Assembly (NCBI GenBank): GCA_946539475.1 | Contig: CAMNHM010000026.1 | Span: forward strand, 1 to 23,345 | DNA: 23,345 bases | From: an uncultured Prevotellaceae bacterium | Lineage (GTDB): Bacteria; Bacteroidota; Bacteroidia; Bacteroidales; Bacteroidaceae | Reading direction: 5' to 3' | Shown here: positions 1 to 6,191 of the stretch, piece after piece | How positions within the stretch are numbered: the stretch's first letter is position 1 | How the letters are laid out: the number at the start of each line of letters is the position of its first letter | Program-made: the position numbers and the translations under genes | The notes under the pieces: model-generated | Told to the model about the DNA's origin: nothing | Seen by the model: the letters and a program-made list of their open reading frames with translations, nothing else | The model's database searches: none

Positions 1-410
1 ACTGCAAGGCCGTGCTCGACGAGCTGGGCTCGGCCATGAAGCACTACTTCGAGCTTGGCCAGAAGGTGAAGATCGACGGCATCGGCATCTTCAAGGTGGG
101 CATCACCTCGTCGGCCTCCGACACTGAGGCTGGCTGCACGGCAGCCAACGTGAAGAAGAGCCGGGTGCTGTTCCAGCCCGAGACGACGAGCACCCCCACT
201 GGCATGACGGCGACGGTGCAGCGCGCCCAGGTGGTGAACGGCGTGCCCACGCTGGTAGAGTGCGAGGTGACCACGTACAACCATCCTGTCACGATGCTGA
301 AGGACGTGCGCTTCGAGCTGGCCCAGAACGCGACTGGCTCAGGCATGGCTTCCGGCGGCGGCGATGATGGCGGCGGCGGTGATGATGGCGGCGATGAGCC
401 CAGGCCCTAA
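1..410 (+). CDS. HU-like DNA-binding protein (HU-related, Bacteroidetes type), 5' end outside window
   Basis: Partial gene: the reading frame is open from position 3 with no stop upstream, so the GTG at 12 is an internal Val codon and the true start lies before the window. The visible part reads like the second half of the histone-like fold of the Bacteroidetes HU-related family (TIGR01201 type): a helix with CKAVLDELGSAMKHYFELG, then the strand KVKIDGIGIFKVGI that corresponds to the 'GFGTF' strand of HU, then an arm region with RVLFQPET. Proteins of this family are small nucleoid-associated DNA binders. The last ~20 residues form a Gly/Asp tail (GGGDDGGGGDDGGDE) that classical HU lacks; it is encoded by a GC-rich repeat. 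Family assignment rests on motif recognition. DNA binding is known for the family and not shown here. The TAA stop is followed directly by an octamer repeat. Confidence 0.85.
   Translation, partial: CKAVLDELGSAMKHYFELGQKVKIDGIGIFKVGITSSASDTEAGCTAANVKKSRVLFQPETTSTPTGMTATVQRAQVVNGVPTLVECEVTTYNHPVTMLKDVRFELAQNATGSGMASGGGDDGGGGDDGGDEPRP
354..398 (+). repeat. In-gene GGC/GAT repeat encoding the Gly-Asp tail of the HU-like protein
   Basis: Three imperfect units lie in frame: GGC GGC GGC GAT GAT, then GGC GGC GGC GGT GAT GAT, then GGC GGC GAT GAG. They encode GGGDD-GGGGDD-GGDE. Unit length varies by whole codons (15, 18 and 12 bp), which is what replication slippage would leave, so tail length could differ between strains. 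Confidence 0.75.
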
Positions 411-413
411 ATT

Positions 414-453
414 TCTCGGGATCTCGGGATCACGGGGCCTCGGGGTCTCGGGG
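414..453. repeat. Octamer tandem repeat between convergent genes
   Basis: Five consecutive 8-bp units fill almost the whole 47-bp gap between the HU-like gene and the MFS gene: TCTCGGGA, TCTCGGGA, TCACGGGG, CCTCGGGG, TCTCGGGG. The first two are identical and the others differ by one to three bases. There is no obvious T-tract terminator here for either converging gene. Confidence 0.85.
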
Positions 454-457
454 CCTT

Positions 458-1648
458 TCACCTCGTGCTCACCCGCCATGCATAGGCCAAGACCACGGCG
501 AAGCCCAGCAGGGGAATGAGGAAGGGCAGGAAGGGATTGGTGTGGTCGGCCAGGAATCCCATCAGGAGGAATCCGCAGCCACCGATGGGGGTCATCATCA
601 GCAGCGAGGAGGCACTCTTCGTCAGGTCGCCCAGCCCTCGGATGGCCAGGGAGAAGATGGTGGGGAACATGATGGCCTCGAAGAGGTAGTTCAGGATGAG
701 GGCCACGAGCGACAGCCGTCCTAGGTTGAGCATGGCCAGGAAGATGCAGGCAACGGTGCCCACGGCGCACCATAGGAGCATCCGCTCTGCCCTTACGCTG
801 CGCATGATCCACGATCCCAAGAAACGTCCGACCATGAAGATGACGAGCGCCAGCGACACCACGCGGGAGGCATCGAGTTTCGACATCCAGCCGGTAGCTG
901 TGACAAAGTTGACGAAGTAGCTGTTGATCGATATCTCGGCCACCTCATAGCTGAGCAGGGCCAGCAGGCCGAACACGAACCAGCGGTTGCGGAGCACCTC
1001 CCGAAGGCCGTGGCGCCCCTGCCGGCTGTGGCGCTGGCTGTCGGCGTCGTGGACGATTTCCGGCAGGTCGACGCGCGTGAAGACGAGGGCTATGAGCAGC
1101 ACCAGTACGCCCATGATGGCATAGGGCACGGAGACGTCGGCCTGCCCTCCGTCCTCGCGGAAGAGGAATCCTCCGACGAGCAGCGTTGCCATGAAGCATC
1201 CCATGCCGTTGAAGGTCTGCGAGAGGTTCAGCCTGCTGGAGCTGGTCTCGCGGGGTCCTAGCTCAGTGACGTAGGGGTTGGCTGCCGTCTCCAGGAATGT
1301 CAGTCCGCATCCTATGACGAAGAGTGCTGCCAGGAAGGCTGCGAAGGTGTTGCCGGGTATGAATGCCAGTGCTCCCAGCCCGAAGAGTGTCAGCCCGAAG
1401 ACGACGCCCCGTCGGTAGCCATACCGGTTGATGAACATGCCTGCCGGTATGGCCATGAGGAAGTAGCCCAGATAGGTGGTGACCTGTATGAGCGACGACT
1501 GCGTGATGGAGATGTGCAGCTCGTCCTGGAAGTGCTTGTTGAGCACGTCGAGGATGGCGCGTGCGAATCCCCAGAGGAAGAACAGCGTGGTGATGAGTAC
1601 GAAGGGTACTGTGTAGCGTTTATCTGTCAGTTTTGCTTTATTGGCCAT
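458..1648 (-). CDS. FucP-type sugar:H+ symporter (MFS, FHS family)
   Basis: A 396-residue inner-membrane protein with about 12 hydrophobic segments, similar in plan to E. coli FucP (L-fucose:H+ symporter). Visible family marks are the first helix FFLWGFARAILDVLN with Asp34, the loop IPAGMFINRYGYRRG, and LETAANPYVTELGP with Glu120, followed by RLNLSQTFN. Asp34 and Glu120 correspond to the two acidic residues (Asp46 and Glu135) that carry proton coupling and substrate binding in E. coli FucP. The C-terminal half keeps PTIFSLAIRGLGDLTKSASS. The substrate cannot be read from sequence: FHS members in Bacteroidetes carry fucose, glucose/galactose, N-acetylglucosamine and other sugars. The start ATG (1646-1648) follows a repeat tract that fills the upstream region, so the gene has either an unusual promoter or read-through from the dnaN operon. 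It stands alone, with no sugar-catabolic neighbour. Confidence 0.88.
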   Translation of the reverse strand: MANKAKLTDKRYTVPFVLITTLFFLWGFARAILDVLNKHFQDELHISITQSSLIQVTTYLGYFLMAIPAGMFINRYGYRRGVVFGLTLFGLGALAFIPGNTFAAFLAALFVIGCGLTFLETAANPYVTELGPRETSSSRLNLSQTFNGMGCFMATLLVGGFLFREDGGQADVSVPYAIMGVLVLLIALVFTRVDLPEIVHDADSQRHSRQGRHGLREVLRNRWFVFGLLALLSYEVAEISINSYFVNFVTATGWMSKLDASRVVSLALVIFMVGRFLGSWIMRSVRAERMLLWCAVGTVACIFLAMLNLGRLSLVALILNYLFEAIMFPTIFSLAIRGLGDLTKSASSLLMMTPIGGCGFLLMGFLADHTNPFLPFLIPLLGFAVVLAYAWRVSTR

Positions 1649-1655
1649 AATAATT

Positions 1656-1829
1656 CAATCAAATGTCTCTAAACTCTAAAACAAATGTCTCTCAATCAAA
1701 AGTCTCTCAACTCTTAACTCTCAACCCTCAATCAAAAGTCTCTCAATCAAAAGTCTCTCAACTTTCAACTCTTAACTCTCAACCCTCAATCAAAAGTCTC
1801 TCAACTCTAAACTCTAAACTCTCAACCCC
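1656..1829. repeat. Heptamer-based intergenic repeat tract upstream of the MFS gene
   Basis: About 174 bp built from heptamers of the CTCAACT / CTTAACT / CTCTAAA type plus a longer unit. The 20-mer CTCAATCAAAAGTCTCTCAA occurs four times without change, at 1691-1710, 1727-1746, 1742-1761 and 1785-1804, and variants with CAAATGTCTCT lie at 1660 and 1682. Distances between the long units are 36, 15 and 43 bp; 43 minus 36 is exactly one heptamer, as expected if single heptamers are gained or lost. There are no unique spacers, so this is not a CRISPR array. It occupies nearly all of the 189-bp gap between the PorD-type gene and the MFS gene. Confidence 0.93.
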
Positions 1830-1837
1830 CAATAGCC

Positions 1838-2743
1838 CTACTGCTTGATCTTCTCCCAGGAATTATTCTGCGAGGCATTGATGGCGAAGAGGATGTCGTA
1901 GACCTGCTCCTTCTCCTTCGGGGTGCCCTTGCCCTTGTAGATATTGGCCAGCTCCTCCTTCTTGTAGTCGGTCCATATCTGCGGCAGCATGCTCAGGGGC
2001 TTGTCGTCGTGGGCCTTCTTCAGGCATTCCTCGAGGGCTGTGGTGATGCTGGTGCGGCCGCGCTCGACGTTGCTGGCCATCTCGTCGAGCCCCTTGCGGT
2101 AGTAGTCGTACTGCAGCTGTCGGAAGGGCTTCATGCCCTCGTCGAGATAGTCGTTGATGATGGCAAAGCGGTTGCGTGAGTCGTCGAACGACTGCCATCC
2201 TGTGAATCCCAGGTTCTGGGCGTTGTTCACCAGGTTCATGCATCGCTGCAGCACGTCGGTGCCGCCCATGGGTGCGAAGGCGTCGAGGTCGATGCCGATG
2301 ATGAGGTAGGCATAGTAGGCGAAGAGCGCCACCAGCTGGTTGTCGATGACCTCCTCGTTGAAGTTGAGCTGGTCGAACTGCACGAACTCGAAGTCGAAGT
2401 TGCGGTCGCGGTTGTTGTAGATGGTGGTGGTGTAGGCTGAGTTATAGACGGGCCTGTTGGCCTGTATGAGCGCCGTGCATGTGAACTTGTTGGCCGATGC
2501 GTCGTATTTCGACACGGTGAGGTTGAAGACGCATTGTATGCGCTCGTTCTCCTGGAACTGCAGGGCCGTCCATTGGCGCTCGTTGACAAACTGCTCCAGC
2601 GTCTGCTGCAGGTTCTCGAAGATCGACTTGTCGGCTCCCTGCACCTGTGCGCTGTTGATGTTGATCTTTGCCTGTAGCTCCTGTGCCCTCATCATGTGGG
2701 CTGCCGAGAGGAGCATCAGTAGGATGGTGATGCGTCGGATCAT
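1838..2743 (-). CDS. porD: PorD-type secreted protein (DUF4835), possibly type IX secretion associated
   Basis: A 301-residue protein with a clear signal peptide (MIRRITILLMLLSAAHMMRA, cleavage likely before QELQAK), so exported to the periplasm. The body carries features of the DUF4835 family: KININSAQVQGADKSIFENLQQTLEQFVN near the mature N-terminus, then CVFNLTV, a paired NYNNRD/FDFEFVQFDQL region, and an Ala/Tyr-rich FAYYAYLIIGIDLDAF helix. This family is found only in Bacteroidetes; from memory it is annotated as the type IX secretion protein PorD, and its molecular role is poorly known. Its ATG overlaps the coaBC stop by 4 nt (ATGA), implying translational coupling as the last gene of the dnaN operon. 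In many Bacteroidetes recN follows; here a repeat tract and an MFS gene do. Confidence in the family is high, in T9SS function moderate. Confidence 0.78.
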   Translation of the reverse strand: MIRRITILLMLLSAAHMMRAQELQAKININSAQVQGADKSIFENLQQTLEQFVNERQWTALQFQENERIQCVFNLTVSKYDASANKFTCTALIQANRPVYNSAYTTTIYNNRDRNFDFEFVQFDQLNFNEEVIDNQLVALFAYYAYLIIGIDLDAFAPMGGTDVLQRCMNLVNNAQNLGFTGWQSFDDSRNRFAIINDYLDEGMKPFRQLQYDYYRKGLDEMASNVERGRTSITTALEECLKKAHDDKPLSMLPQIWTDYKKEELANIYKGKGTPKEKEQVYDILFAINASQNNSWEKIKQ

Positions 2744-3930
2744 AGTCGTCGGATAAGTTCGTCGATGATGTCTGCGGCCACTTGCTGCTTGGGCTTCTTC
2801 TCGTAGTCCTTGCGTCCTTCGGCTGAGATGATGCTCACCTGGTTGTCGTCGGTACGGAAGCAGGTGCCCTCGTTGCGCAGGGAGTTGAGCACGATGAAGT
2901 CGAGGTTCTTCTTCTTCAGTTTCTGCTCGGCGTTGTGCTGCTCGTCGTTGGTCTCCAGGGCAAAGCCTACCAGCAGCTGTCCGGGGGCTTTCATCCGCCC
3001 CAGCTGTGCTGCGATGTCGGGATTCGACACCAGGTGGATGTCCATCTCCTGCCCCACCCGCTTGATCTTCTGCTCAGCCACCTCGGCAGGCCTGAAGTCG
3101 GCCACGGCAGCACACAGCACGGCCGCGTCGGCCTCGGGGAAGGCTCCTACGGCAGCCTCGTACATCTGCCGGCAGCTCTCCACGTCGATGCGCCGTATGC
3201 GGGGATGGCGGGCCTGCAAGGCCACGGGGCCTGCTACGAGCGTCACCTCTGCCCCTCGGCGTGCGCACTCCTCGGCCAGGGCGAATCCCATCTTGCCGCT
3301 GGAGTAGTTGCCGATGAAGCGCACGGGGTCTATCTTCTCGTGGGTGGGGCCTGCAGTAACGAGGATGCGCCTGCCCTGCAGGTCCTTCTCCTGGAAGAAG
3401 TCGTCGAGCGCGGCCACGATCCGTTCGGGGTCCTCCATGCGCCCCTTGCCTTCGAGTCCGCTGGCCAGGAATCCCGTGCGGGGCTCGATGATGTGGTTGC
3501 CGAAGGAGCGCAGGCGGTCGAGGTTCTGCTGGGTCGTGGGATGGGCATACATGTCGAGGTCCATCGCGGGAGCCACGAAGACGGGGGCCTTCATCGAGAG
3601 GTAGGTGGTGATGAGCATGTTGTCGGCAACGCCTGTCGCCATCTTTCCCAGCGTGGCTGCCGTACAGGGAGCTATGAGCATGGCATCGGCCCAGAGGCCC
3701 AGCTTCACGTGGCTGTTCCAGGTGCCGTCGCGCTGTGAGAAGAACTCGCTGACGACGGGCTTCTGCGTCAGCGCCGATAGTGTGATGGGGGTGATGAATT
3801 CCTTTCCGGCAGGGGTGATGACCACCTGCACCTCTGCGCCGCGCTTGATGAGCTCGCGGATGATGAGGCACGACTTGTAGGCAGCTATCGAGCCCGTGAT
3901 GCCCAACACGATTTTCTTTCCTTGCAGCAT
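2740..3930 (-). CDS. coaBC: Bifunctional phosphopantothenoylcysteine decarboxylase / phosphopantothenate-cysteine ligase
   Basis: A 396-residue fusion of normal length that makes 4'-phosphopantetheine, the coenzyme A precursor, in two cytosolic steps. The N-terminal FMN decarboxylase domain (CoaC, ~1-180) shows GSIAAYK (13-19), active-site His74 in WNSHVKLG, and PAMDLDMY (121-128), the PXMNXXMW motif with Asp124 where many homologues have Asn. The ligase domain (CoaB, ~186-396) has TAGPTHEKIDPVRFIGNYSSGKMG, with Arg204 and Asn208 at the places of E. coli Arg206 and Asn210, then AAVADFRP and QKIKR. In the substrate flap (LASGLEGKGRM) Ser157 stands where E. coli Dfp has its conserved Cys158. 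From memory this Ser is shared by Bacteroides enzymes, so it is probably a lineage trait and not damage. Third gene of the dnaN operon; its stop overlaps the next start. Confidence 0.96.
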   Translation of the reverse strand: MLQGKKIVLGITGSIAAYKSCLIIRELIKRGAEVQVVITPAGKEFITPITLSALTQKPVVSEFFSQRDGTWNSHVKLGLWADAMLIAPCTAATLGKMATGVADNMLITTYLSMKAPVFVAPAMDLDMYAHPTTQQNLDRLRSFGNHIIEPRTGFLASGLEGKGRMEDPERIVAALDDFFQEKDLQGRRILVTAGPTHEKIDPVRFIGNYSSGKMGFALAEECARRGAEVTLVAGPVALQARHPRIRRIDVESCRQMYEAAVGAFPEADAAVLCAAVADFRPAEVAEQKIKRVGQEMDIHLVSNPDIAAQLGRMKAPGQLLVGFALETNDEQHNAEQKLKKKNLDFIVLNSLRNEGTCFRTDDNQVSIISAEGRKDYEKKPKQQVAADIIDELIRRL

Positions 3931-3952
3931 AGTCTGATGATTTCACAGTAAT

Positions 3953-3984
3953 CGGAGTATCCGGACGAGAATCCGAGTACTCCG
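3953..3984. repeat. Intergenic inverted repeat (hairpin) between exonuclease and coaBC genes
   Basis: Two 13-bp arms, CGGAGTATCCGGA (3953-3965) and TCCGAGTACTCCG (3972-3984), pair with one mismatch and one G-U across a 6-nt loop (CGAGAA). No T-tract follows on either strand, so it does not look like an intrinsic terminator. It could be an mRNA processing or stability element inside the operon, or a copy of a dispersed repeat, since a similar sequence occurs inside valS near 13236. Confidence 0.65.
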
Positions 3985-3995
3985 ACCGTTAAACT

Positions 3996-4862
3996 CTATT
4001 TCTGAGCTTCGCGCAGGCGGATGCGCGTGAGCACCTGCTTGGTGTTGAGGGTGAAGTCGCCGTTCAATATCCAGGAATAATAGCCGGGATCGTGGAGGAG
4101 GGCCTCGGCGACAGGCATGCCCTTGTACTTTCCGAAGTTGAAGCACTCGACCATCACGGGATTGCCATTGGCGTCGACGACGGTCTGCCCCTTGGCATCC
4201 TTTGCCTCAGCCCATACGATGCGGCCTGCGAAGTCGACATTCTTGTTGGTCTTCGAGAACTCTGCCAGCGCAGCCACGTCGTTCTGCAGCACGCGCCCCT
4301 CAGGCTTCTCGCCCAGGGCCAGCTGGTGCTCCTCGGTGTAGTAGTCGAGCTGAGCCTGCAGCACGCGCCATGTGGCCTCGGTGTCCTGGTCGGCACGATG
4401 TGCCTCGAAGTCGTCCTCCATGTACCTTCCGCAGTAGAACTTGTAGGCAGCTGCCAGGTTGCGGCGCTCCATCTTTCGGAAGATCTGGCATACGTCGACA
4501 CAGCAGCACTTCGAGAAGTCGAAGTCGATGCCTGCGCGCAGGAACTCCTCTGCCAGCAGGGGTATGTCGAAGTTGTCGGAGTTATAGCCCGCCAGGTCGC
4601 AGCCCTTGAACACGTCGTTCAGCCTCGCAGCCAGCTGCTTGAAGGTGGGCGCCGTCTTCACGTCGTCGTCGGAGATGCCCGTCAGCTGTGTGATGAGTGC
4701 CGGGATGGGGCGCTCGGGATTGACGAGGTAGTTGCCACGCTCCTCCGCGCCTGAGGGGTAGGCTTTGATGAAGGATATCTGTATGATGCGGTCCTTGACC
4801 ATGTCAAGTCCGGTCGTTTCCAAGTCGAAGATGATCAGCGGCTTCTTGAGATGCAGTTTCAT
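3996..4862 (-). CDS. DnaQ-like 3'-5' exonuclease with ExoX-type C-terminal domain
   Basis: A 288-residue DEDD-superfamily exonuclease. ExoI is IIFDLETTGL with Asp13 and Glu15; ExoII is GYNSDNFDIPLL with Asp99; ExoIII is AHRADQDTEAT with His155 and Asp160, giving the DEDDh type that binds two metal ions and removes nucleotides from 3' ends. TQLTGISDDDV is the usual linker motif. After a ~50-residue spacer, residues ~243-288 (FNFGKYKGMPVAEALLHDPGYYSWIL) form the small domain seen at the end of exonuclease X and in DUF3820 proteins. It may be an editing exonuclease partner of the replicase or a repair enzyme. Its position directly behind dnaN (42-nt gap) supports a replication or repair job. It is not a plain DnaQ epsilon subunit, since the extra C-terminal domain is not part of that subunit. 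Confidence 0.9.
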   Translation of the reverse strand: MKLHLKKPLIIFDLETTGLDMVKDRIIQISFIKAYPSGAEERGNYLVNPERPIPALITQLTGISDDDVKTAPTFKQLAARLNDVFKGCDLAGYNSDNFDIPLLAEEFLRAGIDFDFSKCCCVDVCQIFRKMERRNLAAAYKFYCGRYMEDDFEAHRADQDTEATWRVLQAQLDYYTEEHQLALGEKPEGRVLQNDVAALAEFSKTNKNVDFAGRIVWAEAKDAKGQTVVDANGNPVMVECFNFGKYKGMPVAEALLHDPGYYSWILNGDFTLNTKQVLTRIRLREAQK

Positions 4863-4904
4863 TTCTGAGTCTTTTTATTTATCAGATCGGTAAGCCGTCG
4901 TCTG

Positions 4905-6029
4905 CTAGTCGTTAAGCAACATGGGCATCATCAGCATCAGCACATCCTGGTCTTCAGCCTGCTCGGATGGCACCACAAGTCCGGCACGACTGGGATCGGC
5001 CAGCTGTATGACCACCTCCTGGCAGTCGAAGTTGCTCAGGATCTCGACAAAGGCCGAGCCCTTGAAGCCGATGCTCATCGGCATGCCGTTGTAGTCGCAG
5101 GAGATGCGCTCCGTTGCTGTCTTCGAGAAGTCGTAGTCCTCGGCATCCAGCTGCAGCACTCCGTTCTCCACGTGGAAGCGGATGAGGTTGCTCGACTCGT
5201 TGGAGAAGGGCTGCACGCGGCGCAGGGCTGAGAGCAGGCCGGCACGGTCGACGGTAAGCTGGTTGGGATTGCTCTGTGGGATGACGGAGTTGTAGTTGGG
5301 ATAGCGACCTTCGATGAGACGGCAGATGACGACGCCATCCTCGAAGCTGATCTCAGCGTTGCGGTCGTCGTAGCGGATGACGGCATCGCCGCCCTGCTTG
5401 CCCAGCACGCCTTTGAGCAGCGTGGCAGGCTTCTTGGGGAGGATGAACGATGCGGGCTGGTCGCTGCGGATGCTGAGCACCTTGTTGCGCACCAGCTTAT
5501 GTCCGTCGCTGGCAACAATGGCCAGGCAGTCGGGGGTGAGGTCGAAGTAGATGCCGTTCATCACGGGGCGCAGCTCATCCTGTGCCGTGGCGAAGAGCGA
5601 GCGGTTGATATTCTCCGCAAGCACCGAGGGAGGAATGGTGATGACGGTGGCTCCCTCGCCAATCTGCTGGGGCTGGGGGAACTCGTCAGCATTCTCCACG
5701 GGCAGGGAGAACATACCGTTCTGGTAGCTGACCTTGGCAATGTTGGAAACGAGGTCGACATCGAAAGTGATGGGCTGCTCGGAGACGCCCTTCACGCCTT
5801 CCAGCAGGTCGTGATTGCCTACGCAGAAGCGTCCGTCGCCGTCAGACTCGTACAGCTCAAGCGATGTCTTCATCATCACCTCGCTGTCGGATGCTGTGAG
5901 GAACAGACGACCGTCAATGACCTCAAAGAGGAAGTCGCCCAGGATGGGCAACGAGTTCTTGCTGTTGATAACTCTTCCAAGAGCCGACAGGCGGCTGCTG
6001 AGTGCTGTGCTTGATACGATAAATCTCAT
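4905..6029 (-). CDS. dnaN: DNA polymerase III beta subunit (sliding clamp)
   Basis: The clamp dimerises to a ring around DNA and tethers the replicative polymerase and repair enzymes. The protein is 374 residues, normal for the family, with three clamp domains of about 120 residues each. Visible marks are MRFIVSSTALSSRLSALGRVI and NSLPILGDFLFEV at the start, RSLFATAQDELRPVMNGIYFDL and LAIVASDGHKLVR in the middle, and a hydrophobic end VLMLMMPMLLND (family members end in a similar PM-R/L motif). I chose the ATG at 6027-6029. An in-frame GTG further up at 6096-6098 would add 23 unrelated residues, but it overlaps the -33 promoter element and so would not be in the transcript. First gene of the operon dnaN / exonuclease / coaBC / PorD-type gene. 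Confidence 0.97.
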   Translation of the reverse strand: MRFIVSSTALSSRLSALGRVINSKNSLPILGDFLFEVIDGRLFLTASDSEVMMKTSLELYESDGDGRFCVGNHDLLEGVKGVSEQPITFDVDLVSNIAKVSYQNGMFSLPVENADEFPQPQQIGEGATVITIPPSVLAENINRSLFATAQDELRPVMNGIYFDLTPDCLAIVASDGHKLVRNKVLSIRSDQPASFILPKKPATLLKGVLGKQGGDAVIRYDDRNAEISFEDGVVICRLIEGRYPNYNSVIPQSNPNQLTVDRAGLLSALRRVQPFSNESSNLIRFHVENGVLQLDAEDYDFSKTATERISCDYNGMPMSIGFKGSAFVEILSNFDCQEVVIQLADPSRAGLVVPSEQAEDQDVLMLMMPMLLND

Positions 6030-6069
6030 AGTTATTGTTTCGTTACTTTGATTTTTCAGTTTCGGACTA

Positions 6070-6101
6070 CAAAAATACAAAAAAACTGTGTCAATCACAA
6101 A
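6070..6101 (-). promoter_or_regulatory. Bacteroidetes-type promoter of dnaN
   Basis: On the minus strand TTTG (complement of 6098-6101) is followed after 20 nt by TATTTTTG (complement of 6070-6077), a full match to the -33 TTTG and -7 TAnnTTTG elements of the Bacteroidetes housekeeping sigma factor. The dnaN ATG begins about 40 nt downstream. The leader has no clear Shine-Dalgarno site and is A-rich, as usual in this phylum. Confidence 0.8.
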
Positions 6102-6116
6102 ATAATTGAGAAAAAA

Positions 6117-6148
6117 TTGCGCGTTTTCAAACTATTTTAGTAATTTCG
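6117..6148 (+). promoter_or_regulatory. Probable weak promoter of the DUF3127 gene
   Basis: TTG at 6117-6119 and TAATTTCG at 6141-6148 (one base off TAnnTTTG) are spaced by 21 nt, and the ATG follows 43 nt later. The -7 element overlaps a perfect inverted repeat ATTTCG-CCAG-CGAAAT (6143-6158), which in turn overlaps AAATG-AA-CATTT (6155-6166). These could be operator half-sites or chance in an AT-rich spacer. Confidence 0.45.
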
Positions 6149-6191
6149 CCAGCGAAATGAACATTTAGTTAACAATAATAACAACGAAAGT

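Noticed and set aside
1656..1829. Possible CRISPR array
   Set aside because: Repeats are adjacent or overlapping with irregular 15-43 bp steps, there are no unique spacers of constant length, and no cas gene is near.
3953..3984. Intrinsic terminator behind the exonuclease gene
   Set aside because: The stem is good, but no T-tract follows on the transcribed strand, and coaBC continues the same gene series.
6030..6098. N-terminal extension of dnaN from an upstream GTG
   Set aside because: The 23 extra residues do not resemble a clamp start, and the GTG overlaps the -33 promoter element, so it would not be transcribed.
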